From Geodermatophilaceae bacterium (GTDB lineage Bacteria > Actinomycetota > Actinomycetes > Mycobacteriales > Geodermatophilaceae): DNA of 11,111 nucleotides. Shown in pieces: positions 1 to 6,985 of this stretch. Made by a program: the position numbers and the translations under genes. Within the stretch, counting starts at the first letter, position 1, and each line of letters opens with the position of its first letter. The notes beneath the pieces are model-generated. The model was given only the letters and a program-made list of their open reading frames with translations. It made no database searches and was not told the origin of the DNA. Location: positions 1-11,111 of the forward strand of contig JACCXW010000136.1 in the NCBI GenBank assembly GCA_013696785.1. Reading direction: 5' to 3'.

Positions 1-805
1 GACCATGACCTTCGACGACGTCCAGTTCAGCTACCCCGCGGCGACAGCGGTCTCACTCGCGTCCCTCGAGGAGGTCGCGACGCTGGACACCCGAGGCGGT
101 GAGGAGGTGCTGCACGGGGTGTCGTTCACGGCCGAGCCCGGCCGGCTGGTCGCCCTCGTCGGCTCGTCCGGGGCAGGAAAGTCGACCCTGGCCGCACTGG
201 CGACAAGGTTGTACGACGTCGACAGCGGCGCGATCAAGCTCTCCGGGGTCGACCTCCGGGAGCTGTCCTTCGACTCGATCCGCGACACCGTCGGCATGGT
301 CACGCAGGACGGGCACCTGTGGCACGACACGATCGGCGGCAACCTGCGCTTCGCCCGTCCGGGAGCCTCTGACGAGGACCTGTGGGACGCGTTGCGACGC
401 GCCCGGCTCGAGCGTCTGGTCCGGTCGCTGCCCGATCAGCTGGGGACGATGATCGGCGAACGCGGGTACCGGCTGTCCGGTGGCGAGCGGCAGCGACTGA
501 CGATCGCGCGGCTGCTGCTGGCCAAGCCGCGGGTGGTGATCCTGGACGAGGCCACGGCGCACCTGGACTCCCAGTCGGAGGCGGCGGTGCAGGAGGCACT
601 GGTCGAGGCGTTGAGCGGACGGACCGCCCTCGTCATCGCGCACCGGCTCTCCACGATCCGCGCCGCCGACGAGATCCTCGTCATCGACGACGGCGGGATC
701 GTTGAGCGCGGCACGCACGGAGAACTCCTGGCGAAAGGCGGTCGCTACTCCGAGCTGTACCGCACCCAGTTCGCCGACCCGAGCGCCCAGCCCGCGACGG
801 TGTAG
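1..805 (+). CDS. ABC exporter, ATP-binding domain (5' partial)
   Basis: This is the C-terminal nucleotide-binding domain of an ABC transporter of the exporter (MsbA/MdlB-like) type, which uses ATP hydrolysis to drive transport across the membrane. The reading frame is open at the left edge. The first ATG (base 5) lies in the A-loop strand (TFDDVQFSYP) that in this family follows a six-helix membrane domain, so the true start is almost certainly outside the window. Counting from that ATG: Walker A GSSGAGKST at 53-61, Q-loop Gln101, signature LSGGERQ at 157-163, Walker B VVILDEAT at 177-184 with catalytic Glu182, D-loop His186-Leu-Asp188, switch His213. All ATPase residues are present. The insert SLASLEEVA (17-25) before strand VLHGVSF is, from memory, common in actinobacterial exporters. 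The substrate cannot be told. It converges on the SPFH gene with a 29-bp gap. Confidence 0.93.
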   Translation, partial: TMTFDDVQFSYPAATAVSLASLEEVATLDTRGGEEVLHGVSFTAEPGRLVALVGSSGAGKSTLAALATRLYDVDSGAIKLSGVDLRELSFDSIRDTVGMVTQDGHLWHDTIGGNLRFARPGASDEDLWDALRRARLERLVRSLPDQLGTMIGERGYRLSGGERQRLTIARLLLAKPRVVILDEATAHLDSQSEAAVQEALVEALSGRTALVIAHRLSTIRAADEILVIDDGGIVERGTHGELLAKGGRYSELYRTQFADPSAQPATV

Positions 806-832
806 CCGCCCAGCTACTGCGGTGGCGGGTAC
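802..832. terminator. possible bidirectional hairpin between convergent genes
   Basis: GTA-CCGCC (802-810, one unpaired G at 805) can pair with GGCGG-TAC (824-832, unpaired G at 829) around a 13-nt loop. It overlaps the ABC stop codon and lies just beyond the SPFH stop. There is no T-run on either side, so this is only a candidate GC-rich actinobacterial terminator. Confidence 0.3.
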
Positions 833-834
833 TG

Positions 835-2142
835 CTACTGCTGCGGCGGGCCGCCGTACTGCTGCTGATCGGACGGTGGGCCGTTCTGCTGTGACCAGTC
901 CGGGGTGGGACCGGTCTGCCACGGCTGCCCCTCGGCAGCGCCCGTGCCGGTCCCGGCAGGAGGAGCGGAATCCGGCGGCCGCAGCGCCTGCGGTGTCGGC
1001 GCGACCTCCGCCCGGGCTGCGGACAGGCTCGGCACGGACAGCGCCCCCGGCGTCGTGTCCGTCATCTCCGTCTCCGCCTCGGGCTGAGCCGCGGCCGGCG
1101 CGATGTTCGAGTCGAACCAGTCCGAGGTGTCGATCGCAGCCGTGGGCTCGCGCGTGGTCGTGCGCTCGGCCCGCAGCCAGGACGGGCTGCCATCACCCGC
1201 GTCGGACCCACCACCCCCACCGACGGCCTGGCCGAGCCCTTCCAGCGCCCGGCTGAACTCACTCGGCACGATCCACATCTTGTTGGAGTCGCCCTTGGCG
1301 ATCTGCGGCAGCGTCTGCAGATACTGGTAGGCCAACAGCTGCGGATCCGGATCGCCGTTGTGGATCGCGGCGAACACGGTCTCGATCGCCTTGGCCTCGC
1401 CCTGCGCCTGCAGGAACTTCGCCGCCCGCTCCCCCTCGGCCCGCAGGATCTGACCCTGCCGCTCGGCTTCGGCGTTCAGAATCGTGGCCTGCTTATTTCC
1501 TTGCGCCTGCAGGATCTGTGACTGCTTCTGACCCTCCGCGGTCTTGATGGTCGACTCGCGCATCCCCTCGGCGTTGAGGATCATCGCCCGCTTGTCCCGG
1601 TCGGCCTTCATCTGCTTCTCCATCGACTCCAGGATCGTTCCCGGCGGGTCGATGGCCTTGATCTCCACCCTGGCCACCCGGATCCCCCACGAGCCGGTTG
1701 TCCCGTCCAGCACGGCCCGCAGTTGCGAGTTGATCATGTCGCGGCTGGTCAGCGTCTCTTCGAGGTTCAGGCCGCCGACGACGTTGCGCAGCGTCGTGAT
1801 CGTCAGCTGTTCCATCGCCTGGATGTAGTTCGCGATGGCGTACGTCGCCGACCTCGCATCGGTCACCTGGAAGTACAGCACCGTGTCGACGCCGACATTA
1901 AGGTTGTCGGCGGTGATGACCGGCTGCGGCGGGAAGGACACGACTTGCTCGCGCAGGTCGATCCGGGAGCGCACACGATCGACGAACGGGACGAGCAAAG
2001 CCAGCCCCGGAGTCAGAGTCCGGCTGTAGCGGCCGAGCCGCTCGACCACGGATGCGGTGGCCTGCGGCACGATCCGCACACTCCGCGCCAGGACGAAAAG
2101 CACGACGACGACGAGCACGCCGAGGGCGATCAACGCCTCCAT
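835..2142 (-). CDS. SPFH/band-7 (stomatin-like, QmcA-type) membrane protein
   Basis: Membrane-anchored SPFH protein of the stomatin/QmcA group, a homologue of Rv1488. Such proteins oligomerise and organise membrane domains or regulate membrane proteases. Residues 2-19 form one N-terminal membrane helix. The band-7 domain runs about 22-180 and includes the family stretch PGLALLVPFVDRV (45-57). A long charged Ala/Glu/Gln-rich coiled coil follows at about 175-255, with repeated AEG/AQG units. Residues 305-435 are a disordered Gly/Pro/Gln/Tyr-rich tail, longer than in QmcA. The ATG has a good ribosome site (AAGGA, 7-nt spacer). It lies 72 bp after nfeD on the same strand, the usual NfeD-SPFH pairing. 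Oddly, the TAG stop is followed in frame by QYPPPQ and a second TAG, so the tail looks cut short by a CAG-to-TAG change. Family assignment is secure; the role in this organism is not known. Confidence 0.93.
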   Translation of the reverse strand: MEALIALGVLVVVVLFVLARSVRIVPQATASVVERLGRYSRTLTPGLALLVPFVDRVRSRIDLREQVVSFPPQPVITADNLNVGVDTVLYFQVTDARSATYAIANYIQAMEQLTITTLRNVVGGLNLEETLTSRDMINSQLRAVLDGTTGSWGIRVARVEIKAIDPPGTILESMEKQMKADRDKRAMILNAEGMRESTIKTAEGQKQSQILQAQGNKQATILNAEAERQGQILRAEGERAAKFLQAQGEAKAIETVFAAIHNGDPDPQLLAYQYLQTLPQIAKGDSNKMWIVPSEFSRALEGLGQAVGGGGGSDAGDGSPSWLRAERTTTREPTAAIDTSDWFDSNIAPAAAQPEAETEMTDTTPGALSVPSLSAARAEVAPTPQALRPPDSAPPAGTGTGAAEGQPWQTGPTPDWSQQNGPPSDQQQYGGPPQQ

Positions 2143-2214
2143 GAAAGTTTCCTTCCTGCCCGCGCGTGCGAGCTGTTAGACCACCCAGCTGGAGCCATGC
2201 CGCTCACCGTGCCG

Positions 2215-2652
2215 CTAGACAATGTCGCCGGACACCACAGCGGTCGCGCCCCGGATATCCATCACGCGGACTCGCGCACCGATGTCGAACTGCTCGACGG
2301 ACGTCTGCGTCACCGCGGACCACTCGTCCCCCTCGATCTTGATCCGGCCACTGTTCTCGTCGACCCGCTCGGTGACCACGCCGAGCCGGCCGATGAAGAC
2401 CTGGGCGCCGTCGATCTGGTCCGGGGTCCGGTTGTGGAGGTGCCGCGCGGCGATCGGGCGGACGACGAAGAGCAAGCCGATGGAGACGATGACGAACGTG
2501 ATCAGCTGCACCAGAACAGGGCCACCAGACAGGGCCACCCCTGCGGTGACCAAGCCTGCGCCGGCGAACATGAGCAGGACGAGATCCAGCGTGAAGATCT
2601 CGGCGACGGCCAGCAGGCCGGCACCGATGAGCCAGATCAACCACACGGGCAT
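2215..2652 (-). CDS. NfeD-like membrane protein (short form)
   Basis: A 145-residue short NfeD protein, a homologue of Rv1487. Short NfeD proteins pair with SPFH proteins in the membrane; the serine-protease domain of long NfeD is absent. Hydrophobic segments at about 4-20, 23-41 and 47-66 form a membrane bundle. Residues 83-145 are the C-terminal OB-fold, with the family-typical GRLGVVTERVDENSGRI (88-104) and a following Gly-Asp-Glu-Trp. The ATG at 2652 lacks a close ribosome site. A TTG four codons upstream (2662-2664) has GGAG five bases before it (2670-2673), so translation may really begin there, adding Met-Asp-Arg-Gly. An apparent longer frame extending to 2892 overlaps DUF3097 and has no NfeD-like sequence. 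It lies between DUF3097 (stop 76 bp upstream) and SPFH, probably in one transcript. Confidence 0.9.
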   Translation of the reverse strand: MPVWLIWLIGAGLLAVAEIFTLDLVLLMFAGAGLVTAGVALSGGPVLVQLITFVIVSIGLLFVVRPIAARHLHNRTPDQIDGAQVFIGRLGVVTERVDENSGRIKIEGDEWSAVTQTSVEQFDIGARVRVMDIRGATAVVSGDIV

Positions 2653-2728
2653 GCCACGATCCAACCACTCTCCGCCGCTAAGCCGGTCGCATACGACGCC
2701 AGCGCCAGTCGCCGGCGCGGTACAGGAG

Positions 2729-3586
2729 TTAGGCGGCCGGTTCGGTGACCCAGTCGATGAGCCGCTCGACGGCACCCAGCAGCGGGGCCTCGAGATCGGC
2801 GTACGACGACACCGCGCCGAGCACCCGCCGCCACATGTCGGCCGGCTCGCCGGCGCCGAGCGCCTGACAGACGCCGTCCTTCCACGGCACACCGCGCGGC
2901 ACTGTCGGCCAGGCCGCGATCCCGAGCGCCGCCGGCCGGACGGCCTGCCAGATGTCGACGTAGGGATGACCGGTCACCAGGACGTGTGGGTTCGCGAGGC
3001 CGTCGACGATCCGGCTCTCCTTGGAGCCGGCCACGAGATGGTCGACCAGGACACCGAGCCGGCGCGAAGGGGACGGACCGAAGCCGCGGACCACCGACGG
3101 CAGATCGTCGATGCCATGCAGCGGCTCGACCACGATGCCCTCGATCCGCAGGTCGTCGCCCCAGATCCGCTCGACCAGCGCGGCGTCGTGGACACCCTCG
3201 ACGAAGATCCGACTCGCCTTGGCGACGCGGGCGGGCTGGCCAGGAACGGCGATCGACCCCGAGGCGGTACGCCGAGGTGCCGCCGTCGGTGCGGCCGGCC
3301 GGACAAGTGTTATCGACGATCCGATCGCCACCTTGCGCGCGGCTCCCGTCAGGTGCTCTCCCTCGAGGAGGAAGGCACCCGCCAACAGCGGGAAGACGCG
3401 CTCGCGCCCCTGCCGGTCCCGTAGCGTCACCGAGTCCTTGCCGCAGCCGGTCACGGCACCACAGAAACCGCTGCCGGCATCCTGCACGACCAGTCCGATG
3501 TCGGCGCTCACGATGACAGCCACCGGGCCACGCCCGCCCGGACGGTACCCGCGCAGGACGTCTGAGCCGTATCGCCGGGCACTCAC
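2729..3586 (-). CDS. DUF3097 family protein
   Basis: A 285-residue protein I recognise as DUF3097, a family found mainly in actinobacteria and of unknown function. The N-terminus RRYGSDVLRG (4-13) and the segment GLVVQDAGSGFCGAV (31-45) are typical. The first about 95 residues look like a small beta-rich domain. Residues about 126-215 (RIFVEGVHDAALVERI, later GVLVDHLVAGSKESRI) resemble a TOPRIM-like fold: a Glu-Gly pair (130-131), Asp134, and an Asp182 strand where TOPRIM enzymes bind metal. That link is my inference and the second acidic motif is incomplete. The GTG start has no ribosome site but lies 6 nt after a TAGCGT -10 element, which fits a leaderless message. It heads a cluster with NfeD and SPFH, but a shared function is not established. 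Confidence 0.85.
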   Translation of the reverse strand: MSARRYGSDVLRGYRPGGRGPVAVIVSADIGLVVQDAGSGFCGAVTGCGKDSVTLRDRQGRERVFPLLAGAFLLEGEHLTGAARKVAIGSSITLVRPAAPTAAPRRTASGSIAVPGQPARVAKASRIFVEGVHDAALVERIWGDDLRIEGIVVEPLHGIDDLPSVVRGFGPSPSRRLGVLVDHLVAGSKESRIVDGLANPHVLVTGHPYVDIWQAVRPAALGIAAWPTVPRGVPWKDGVCQALGAGEPADMWRRVLGAVSSYADLEAPLLGAVERLIDWVTEPAA

Positions 3587-3592
3587 CGGCCG

Positions 3593-3598
3593 ACGCTA
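3593..3598 (-). promoter_or_regulatory. -10 element of a leaderless promoter for the DUF3097 gene
   Basis: On the minus strand TAGCGT (TANNNT) is followed by six bases and then the GTG at 3586, so transcription would begin at or next to the start codon. No clear -35 is visible, as is common in actinobacteria. Confidence 0.6.
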
Positions 3599-3623
3599 AC
3601 GCGCCGGGTTCTCCGGGCCGCCG

Positions 3624-3629
3624 TAGGCT
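3624..3629 (+). promoter_or_regulatory. -10 element of a leaderless promoter for the 3637 gene
   Basis: TAGGCT (TANNNT) is followed by seven bases and then the ATG at 3637, with no ribosome site between. This is the classic leaderless layout. The opposing -10 for DUF3097 is only 25 bp away, so the two polymerases would compete for overlapping DNA. Confidence 0.65.
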
Positions 3630-3636
3630 CGCCGAC

Positions 3637-4380
3637 ATGGAACGGCACCGGTGCGGCCTGCTCGCCGCGTGGTCGACGGCGTGGCTGTCGGGGCGCGTCT
3701 CCTACGACGACGTGATCGACGCCGTCGTGGACGACGAGGTGCATCGCGTCGCGGGACTGCCCGGGCAGACCGATCCTGTGCCGCTCGGTTGGGCGTTGTC
3801 CTCGCTGCGGGAGCATGGCGAGACCCGGATGCGGGCCGTGCTTCCGGTCCCCGGTGATCCGCGCGGACTGCCCGGTCCCGGTGCGTTCAGCACGGCGGCC
3901 ATGCAGGCCGGCGAGGGTGTCCTGGGTTCCCGGTTGGGGCTGACTCCCGACATCGGCGACGGGACCGTGCTGTGGACTGCACACGCGGTGGCCGGCGGAC
4001 AACCCGGTCCGGCCACCGGCGCCGTCAGCGAAGCCGACCCTCTCACTGTCAGCGAAGCCGACCATGACCTCGCCGAGACCCTCCGAGCGGCTGCCCGCGC
4101 CCTCACCGCGCTGGACGTGGCGCGCTGGCGACCTGAGGTGGTCGGCCTCCTCCGCGGAACCTCGCACGGCGACCGCCGGTTGCAGCTGCCGCCGGGCCAC
4201 GATCAGCGGGCGCTCCGGCTCGCGGAGCGGGCGCAGCGACTGGTGGACGTGCTCGATCTGGCCTTGGCCGATGCACCCGGTGGCGCCGTCACCGGCCACG
4301 ACGCCCGGGCGCGGGACGAGGCATTGCGTCCGCTCGCCACCGCCGTACGACGGGCGCTCATGGCCGCGTACAACGCCTGA
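3637..4380 (+). CDS. conserved hypothetical protein, Rv1486c-like by position
   Basis: A 247-residue soluble protein without signal peptide or membrane segments and no motif I can name. It is assigned to the Rv1486c group mainly because it occupies the same place, between hemH and the nfeD-SPFH pair and running against hemH. The first half (residues 5-125) mixes helices with Gly/Pro-rich loops, including LPVPGDPRGLPGPG (69-82). The second half (about 140-247) is Ala/Leu/Arg-rich and probably helical. Residues 130-145 contain two copies of VSEAD from a short DNA duplication. The ATG is chosen for its perfect leaderless spacing. It converges on hemH with a 53-bp gap that holds a hairpin. The function is unknown. 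Confidence 0.8.
   Translation: MERHRCGLLAAWSTAWLSGRVSYDDVIDAVVDDEVHRVAGLPGQTDPVPLGWALSSLREHGETRMRAVLPVPGDPRGLPGPGAFSTAAMQAGEGVLGSRLGLTPDIGDGTVLWTAHAVAGGQPGPATGAVSEADPLTVSEADHDLAETLRAAARALTALDVARWRPEVVGLLRGTSHGDRRLQLPPGHDQRALRLAERAQRLVDVLDLALADAPGGAVTGHDARARDEALRPLATAVRRALMAAYNA
4024..4063 (+). repeat. in-frame 16-bp direct repeat, 24-bp period
   Basis: GTCAGCGAAGCCGACC occurs at 4024-4039 and again at 4048-4063. The period is 24 bp, so it adds exactly eight codons and repeats VSEAD in the hypothetical protein. This looks like a recent slippage duplication in a linker. Confidence 0.9.
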
Positions 4381-4398
4381 GCCAAGGTCTCCCCTGGC
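4381..4398. terminator. hairpin between convergent hypothetical gene and hemH
   Basis: GCCAaGG (4381-4387), loop TCTC, CCcTGGC (4392-4398): six paired bases and one A-C mismatch, starting immediately after the TGA of the plus-strand gene. No T-run follows, so it is a weak terminator candidate. It could serve either strand. Confidence 0.4.
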
Positions 4399-4433
4399 AG
4401 CCCTTCGAGTGCGTTCGGTAAGCCGGGTGCCAA

Positions 4434-5429
4434 CTATGTGCGTCGTGCCGCCGGACAGCAGCCGGCGGGGCAGACGTCATGGCTCGGGCCCATCGACCCC
4501 AGGGCCCGAGCCGGGCACCCGATGCCGCTGCGCTCCAGCAGCAGTTCGACGATCGCCTCGACAAAGGCTGGATGGGTCCCGGCTGTGTCGGCGCGGGCGA
4601 ACGTCAGACCCAGCGAGGCCGCCGTTTCCGCGGCCTCGGTGTCCAAATCCCAGCGCACCTCGATGTGGTCGCTGACGAAGCCGATCGGGGCGACAACGAC
4701 CCCCGGTACGCCGTCGGCGGCCAATGCGGTGAGGTGGTCGTTGACGTCCGGTTCCAACCACGGCACCGAGGGCGGGCCGCTGCGGCTCTGCCAGACGAGG
4801 TCCCAACGCAGCGACGAGTCCACCTCGGCAATCACCAACGCCGCCGCCTCGCGCAGTTCCCGCAGATAGAGGCCGCCGTCCGGCCCGGAGGACGCCGCCA
4901 TCGTCACCGGGATGCTGTGTGCGGTGAAGACCACGCGGCTGCCCGGCGGTACAGCGCGCAACGCGGCCCGCAGTCCGTCCGCGTTCGCCTCGATGAAGCC
5001 AGGGTGGTTGAAGTAGTGCCGCACCTTGTCGATCTCCGGGGCGGTCGGACCCGCGGCGGCTTGGCCGCGTGCGATGTCCTCCCAGTACTGCCGGCAGGCC
5101 GAGTAGGACGCGTACGCGCTGGTCGGGACGGCCAGCGCCCGTCGTACACCATCGTCCGCCATCTGGGCCACGGCGTCCTCGACGTACGGCGCCCAGTTCC
5201 GGTTGCCCCAGTAGATCGGCGTAACGATCCCCCGCCGGTCGAGGTCGGCGCGGACAGCCGCGATCAGCGCCCGGTTCTGTGCGTTGATCGGTGACACGCC
5301 GCCGAAGTGGTAGTAGTGCTCGGCCACGCCCAGCAACCGCTCGGGCGGGATGCCGCGGCCGCGGGTGACATTATCCAGGAACGGCAGCACGTCATCGGGA
5401 GCCTCCGGACCGCCGAAGGACAGCAACAA
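4434..5429 (-). CDS. hemH: ferrochelatase (coproporphyrin III type)
   Basis: Inserts Fe2+ into a porphyrin. Actinobacteria use the coproporphyrin-dependent haem route, so the substrate is probably coproporphyrin III (CpfC). Visible family signatures, counted from the TTG used: LLSFGGPEAPDDV at 2-14, YYHFGGVSPIN at 39-49, catalytic His171 in VVFTAHSIPV, and Glu257 in VSDHIEVRWD, the second active-site residue. Cysteines 112, 305, 320, 324 and 325, with a CPAGCC tail, fit the [2Fe-2S] ferrochelatases described in M. tuberculosis and Caulobacter; which four bind the cluster is not certain. The only in-frame ATG/GTG/TTG near the front is TTG 5429, inside the first strand and without a clear ribosome site; homologous sequence (GGYDALL) continues upstream. 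It follows fabI by 25 bp or overlaps it, probably with coupled translation. Confidence 0.93.
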   Translation of the reverse strand: MLLSFGGPEAPDDVLPFLDNVTRGRGIPPERLLGVAEHYYHFGGVSPINAQNRALIAAVRADLDRRGIVTPIYWGNRNWAPYVEDAVAQMADDGVRRALAVPTSAYASYSACRQYWEDIARGQAAAGPTAPEIDKVRHYFNHPGFIEANADGLRAALRAVPPGSRVVFTAHSIPVTMAASSGPDGGLYLRELREAAALVIAEVDSSLRWDLVWQSRSGPPSVPWLEPDVNDHLTALAADGVPGVVVAPIGFVSDHIEVRWDLDTEAAETAASLGLTFARADTAGTHPAFVEAIVELLLERSGIGCPARALGSMGPSHDVCPAGCCPAARRT

Positions 5430-5454
5430 CAGGGCGTCGTAGCCGCCGTCGGCG

Positions 5455-6225
5455 CTAGACCCCGACAGAATGGAAGCCGCCGTCGACGTGCACGATCTCG
5501 CCGGTCGTCGCCGGAAACCAGTCGGACAACAGCGCGACGCAGGCCTTCGCCGCCGGCTCGAGGTTCGTCAGGTCCCAGCCCAGCGGCGCCCGGTCGTCCC
5601 AGACGTCCTCGAAGCCGGAGAAGCCGGGGATGCTCTTGGCGGCCATCGTCTTCAGCGGTCCGGCCGAGACGAGATTCACCCGGACGCCGTCCGCGCCGAG
5701 TTCGCGGGCCAGGTAGCGCGAGCAGGACTCCAGGCCCGCCTTGGCGACGCCCATCCACCCGTACGCCGGCCACGCGATCGACGCGTCGAAGTCCAGACCC
5801 ACCACCGAGGCCGGGTTGGACAGCAGGGGCCGCACGGCCTGCACCAGCCCGGCGAAGGACCACGTGGACACGTGCAGCGCCGTACCGGCGTCGCTCCACG
5901 GAACGCCGGTGAAGTCCTCCCCCAGTGCGTTCTGCGGCGCGAACCCGATGGCGTGCACCACGCCGTCAAGACTGTCGACGTGCTCACGGACCCGGTCGGC
6001 GAGTGTCGAAAGGTGCGCGTCGTCGGTGACGTCCAGTTCGAGGACGGCGACCTCGCCGGGAAGGCGCTTGGCGATCCGGCGGGTGATCGATAGGGCGCGA
6101 CCGAAGTTCGTGATGACGAGGCGAGCGCCCTGCTCCTGCGCGATCTTCGCCGTCGCGAAGCCGATCGACGCCTCGGTGAGGACCCCCGCGACCAACACGT
6201 TCTTACCTGCCAAGAGGCCGGTCAT
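5455..6225 (-). CDS. fabI: enoyl-ACP reductase, InhA type
   Basis: NADH-dependent enoyl-acyl carrier protein reductase, the last step of each fatty-acid elongation round, in the cytoplasm. The 256 residues match the InhA/FabI length. Nucleotide-binding loop AGVLTEASIGF is at 13-23, active-site Tyr155 and Lys162 in PAYGWMGVAK (the InhA Tyr158/Lys165 pair), Phe146 matches InhA Phe149, and AGPLKTMAAK (188-197) is the substrate-loop region. Ala92 stands where InhA has Ser94. ATG with a strong AAGGAG site four bases upstream. It lies 19 bp after fabG and just before hemH, the order seen in mycobacteria and streptomycetes, so it is expected to be co-transcribed. Presence of InhA type does not prove mycolic acids, because many non-mycolate actinobacteria use it for ordinary type II synthesis. 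Confidence 0.95.
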   Translation of the reverse strand: MTGLLAGKNVLVAGVLTEASIGFATAKIAQEQGARLVITNFGRALSITRRIAKRLPGEVAVLELDVTDDAHLSTLADRVREHVDSLDGVVHAIGFAPQNALGEDFTGVPWSDAGTALHVSTWSFAGLVQAVRPLLSNPASVVGLDFDASIAWPAYGWMGVAKAGLESCSRYLARELGADGVRVNLVSAGPLKTMAAKSIPGFSGFEDVWDDRAPLGWDLTNLEPAAKACVALLSDWFPATTGEIVHVDGGFHSVGV

Positions 6226-6244
6226 CTCGCTCCTTCTCGCGCTG

Positions 6245-6949
6245 TCAATGTCCCATTCCCAGGCCGCCGTCGACCGGGATCACCGCACCGGTGATGTACG
6301 CCGCGGCGTCGCTTGCCAGGAACTGCACGACCTGGGCCACTTCGGCCGGGGCGGCGTAGCGGCCCAGCGGGATCTGCCCGAGCAACTCGCTTCGACGAGC
6401 CACCGGCAGCGCCGCCGTCATGTCCGTCTCGACGAAGCCGGGTGCGACCACATTGGCGGTGATGTTGCGGCTGCCCAACTCCCGCGCGATCGACCGGGCC
6501 ATCCCGATGAGCCCCGCCTTCGAGGCGGCGTAGTTGACCTGCCCGGCGGAGCCGGACATGCCGACCACCGAGGAGATGAACACGAGCCTGCCCCAACGCG
6601 CGCGCAGCATCTTCGCCGCTGCCCGCTTCGCCACCCGGTAGGAGCCGGTGAGGTTCGCGTCGACCACCCGGGTAAAGGCGTCCTCACTCATCCGAAGCAG
6701 CAGGGTGTCCTCGGTGATGCCGGCGTTGGCGACCAGGATCTCGACCGGACCGTGCTCGGCCTCGATCGCGCTGAAGGCTGCGTCGACGCTGGCAGAGTCC
6801 GTGACGTCGCACTGCACGCCGTACAGACCCTCGGGCGGGTCGGAACTGCGGTAGGTGACGGCGACCTGGTGGCCGTCCGCGGCGAATGCCTGCGCGATGG
6901 CCAGCCCGATGCCGCGGTTGCCGCCGGTGACCAGCACGGACCGACTCAA
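6245..6949 (-). CDS. fabG: 3-oxoacyl-ACP reductase (FabG1/MabA type)
   Basis: NADPH-dependent ketoreductase of type II fatty-acid synthesis, reducing 3-oxoacyl-ACP before FabI completes the cycle. It is a classical short-chain dehydrogenase of 234 residues: TGGNRGIG cofactor loop at 8-15, Asp48 after the third strand, NAG at 75-77, and the catalytic set Asn99, Ser127, Tyr140 and Lys144 (YAASK). The C-terminal PVDGG motif is at 225-229. The start is TTG, supported by AAGGA six bases upstream and by the family N-terminus SRSVLVTGG. A TAGCCT element lies 36 bp upstream, so this gene probably begins a fabG-fabI-hemH transcript separate from the moxR cluster 71 bp away. By position it equals mycobacterial mabA. 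It runs directly into fabI with a 19-bp gap. Confidence 0.95.
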   Translation of the reverse strand: MSRSVLVTGGNRGIGLAIAQAFAADGHQVAVTYRSSDPPEGLYGVQCDVTDSASVDAAFSAIEAEHGPVEILVANAGITEDTLLLRMSEDAFTRVVDANLTGSYRVAKRAAAKMLRARWGRLVFISSVVGMSGSAGQVNYAASKAGLIGMARSIARELGSRNITANVVAPGFVETDMTAALPVARRSELLGQIPLGRYAAPAEVAQVVQFLASDAAAYITGAVIPVDGGLGMGH

Positions 6950-6985
6950 CGGGGATCCTTCCTGCCGGGGACTGCAACCGAGCCG

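Noticed and set aside
1723..2748. A 341-codon plus-strand open frame
   Set aside because: Antisense to SPFH and NfeD, composition rich in Asp/His/Arg with no recognisable motif, and no start signals.
2222..3424. A 400-codon plus-strand open frame
   Set aside because: It runs antisense across NfeD and DUF3097, both with clear family sequence; its translation is Arg/Pro/Ser-rich without domain likeness, a usual shadow in high-GC DNA.
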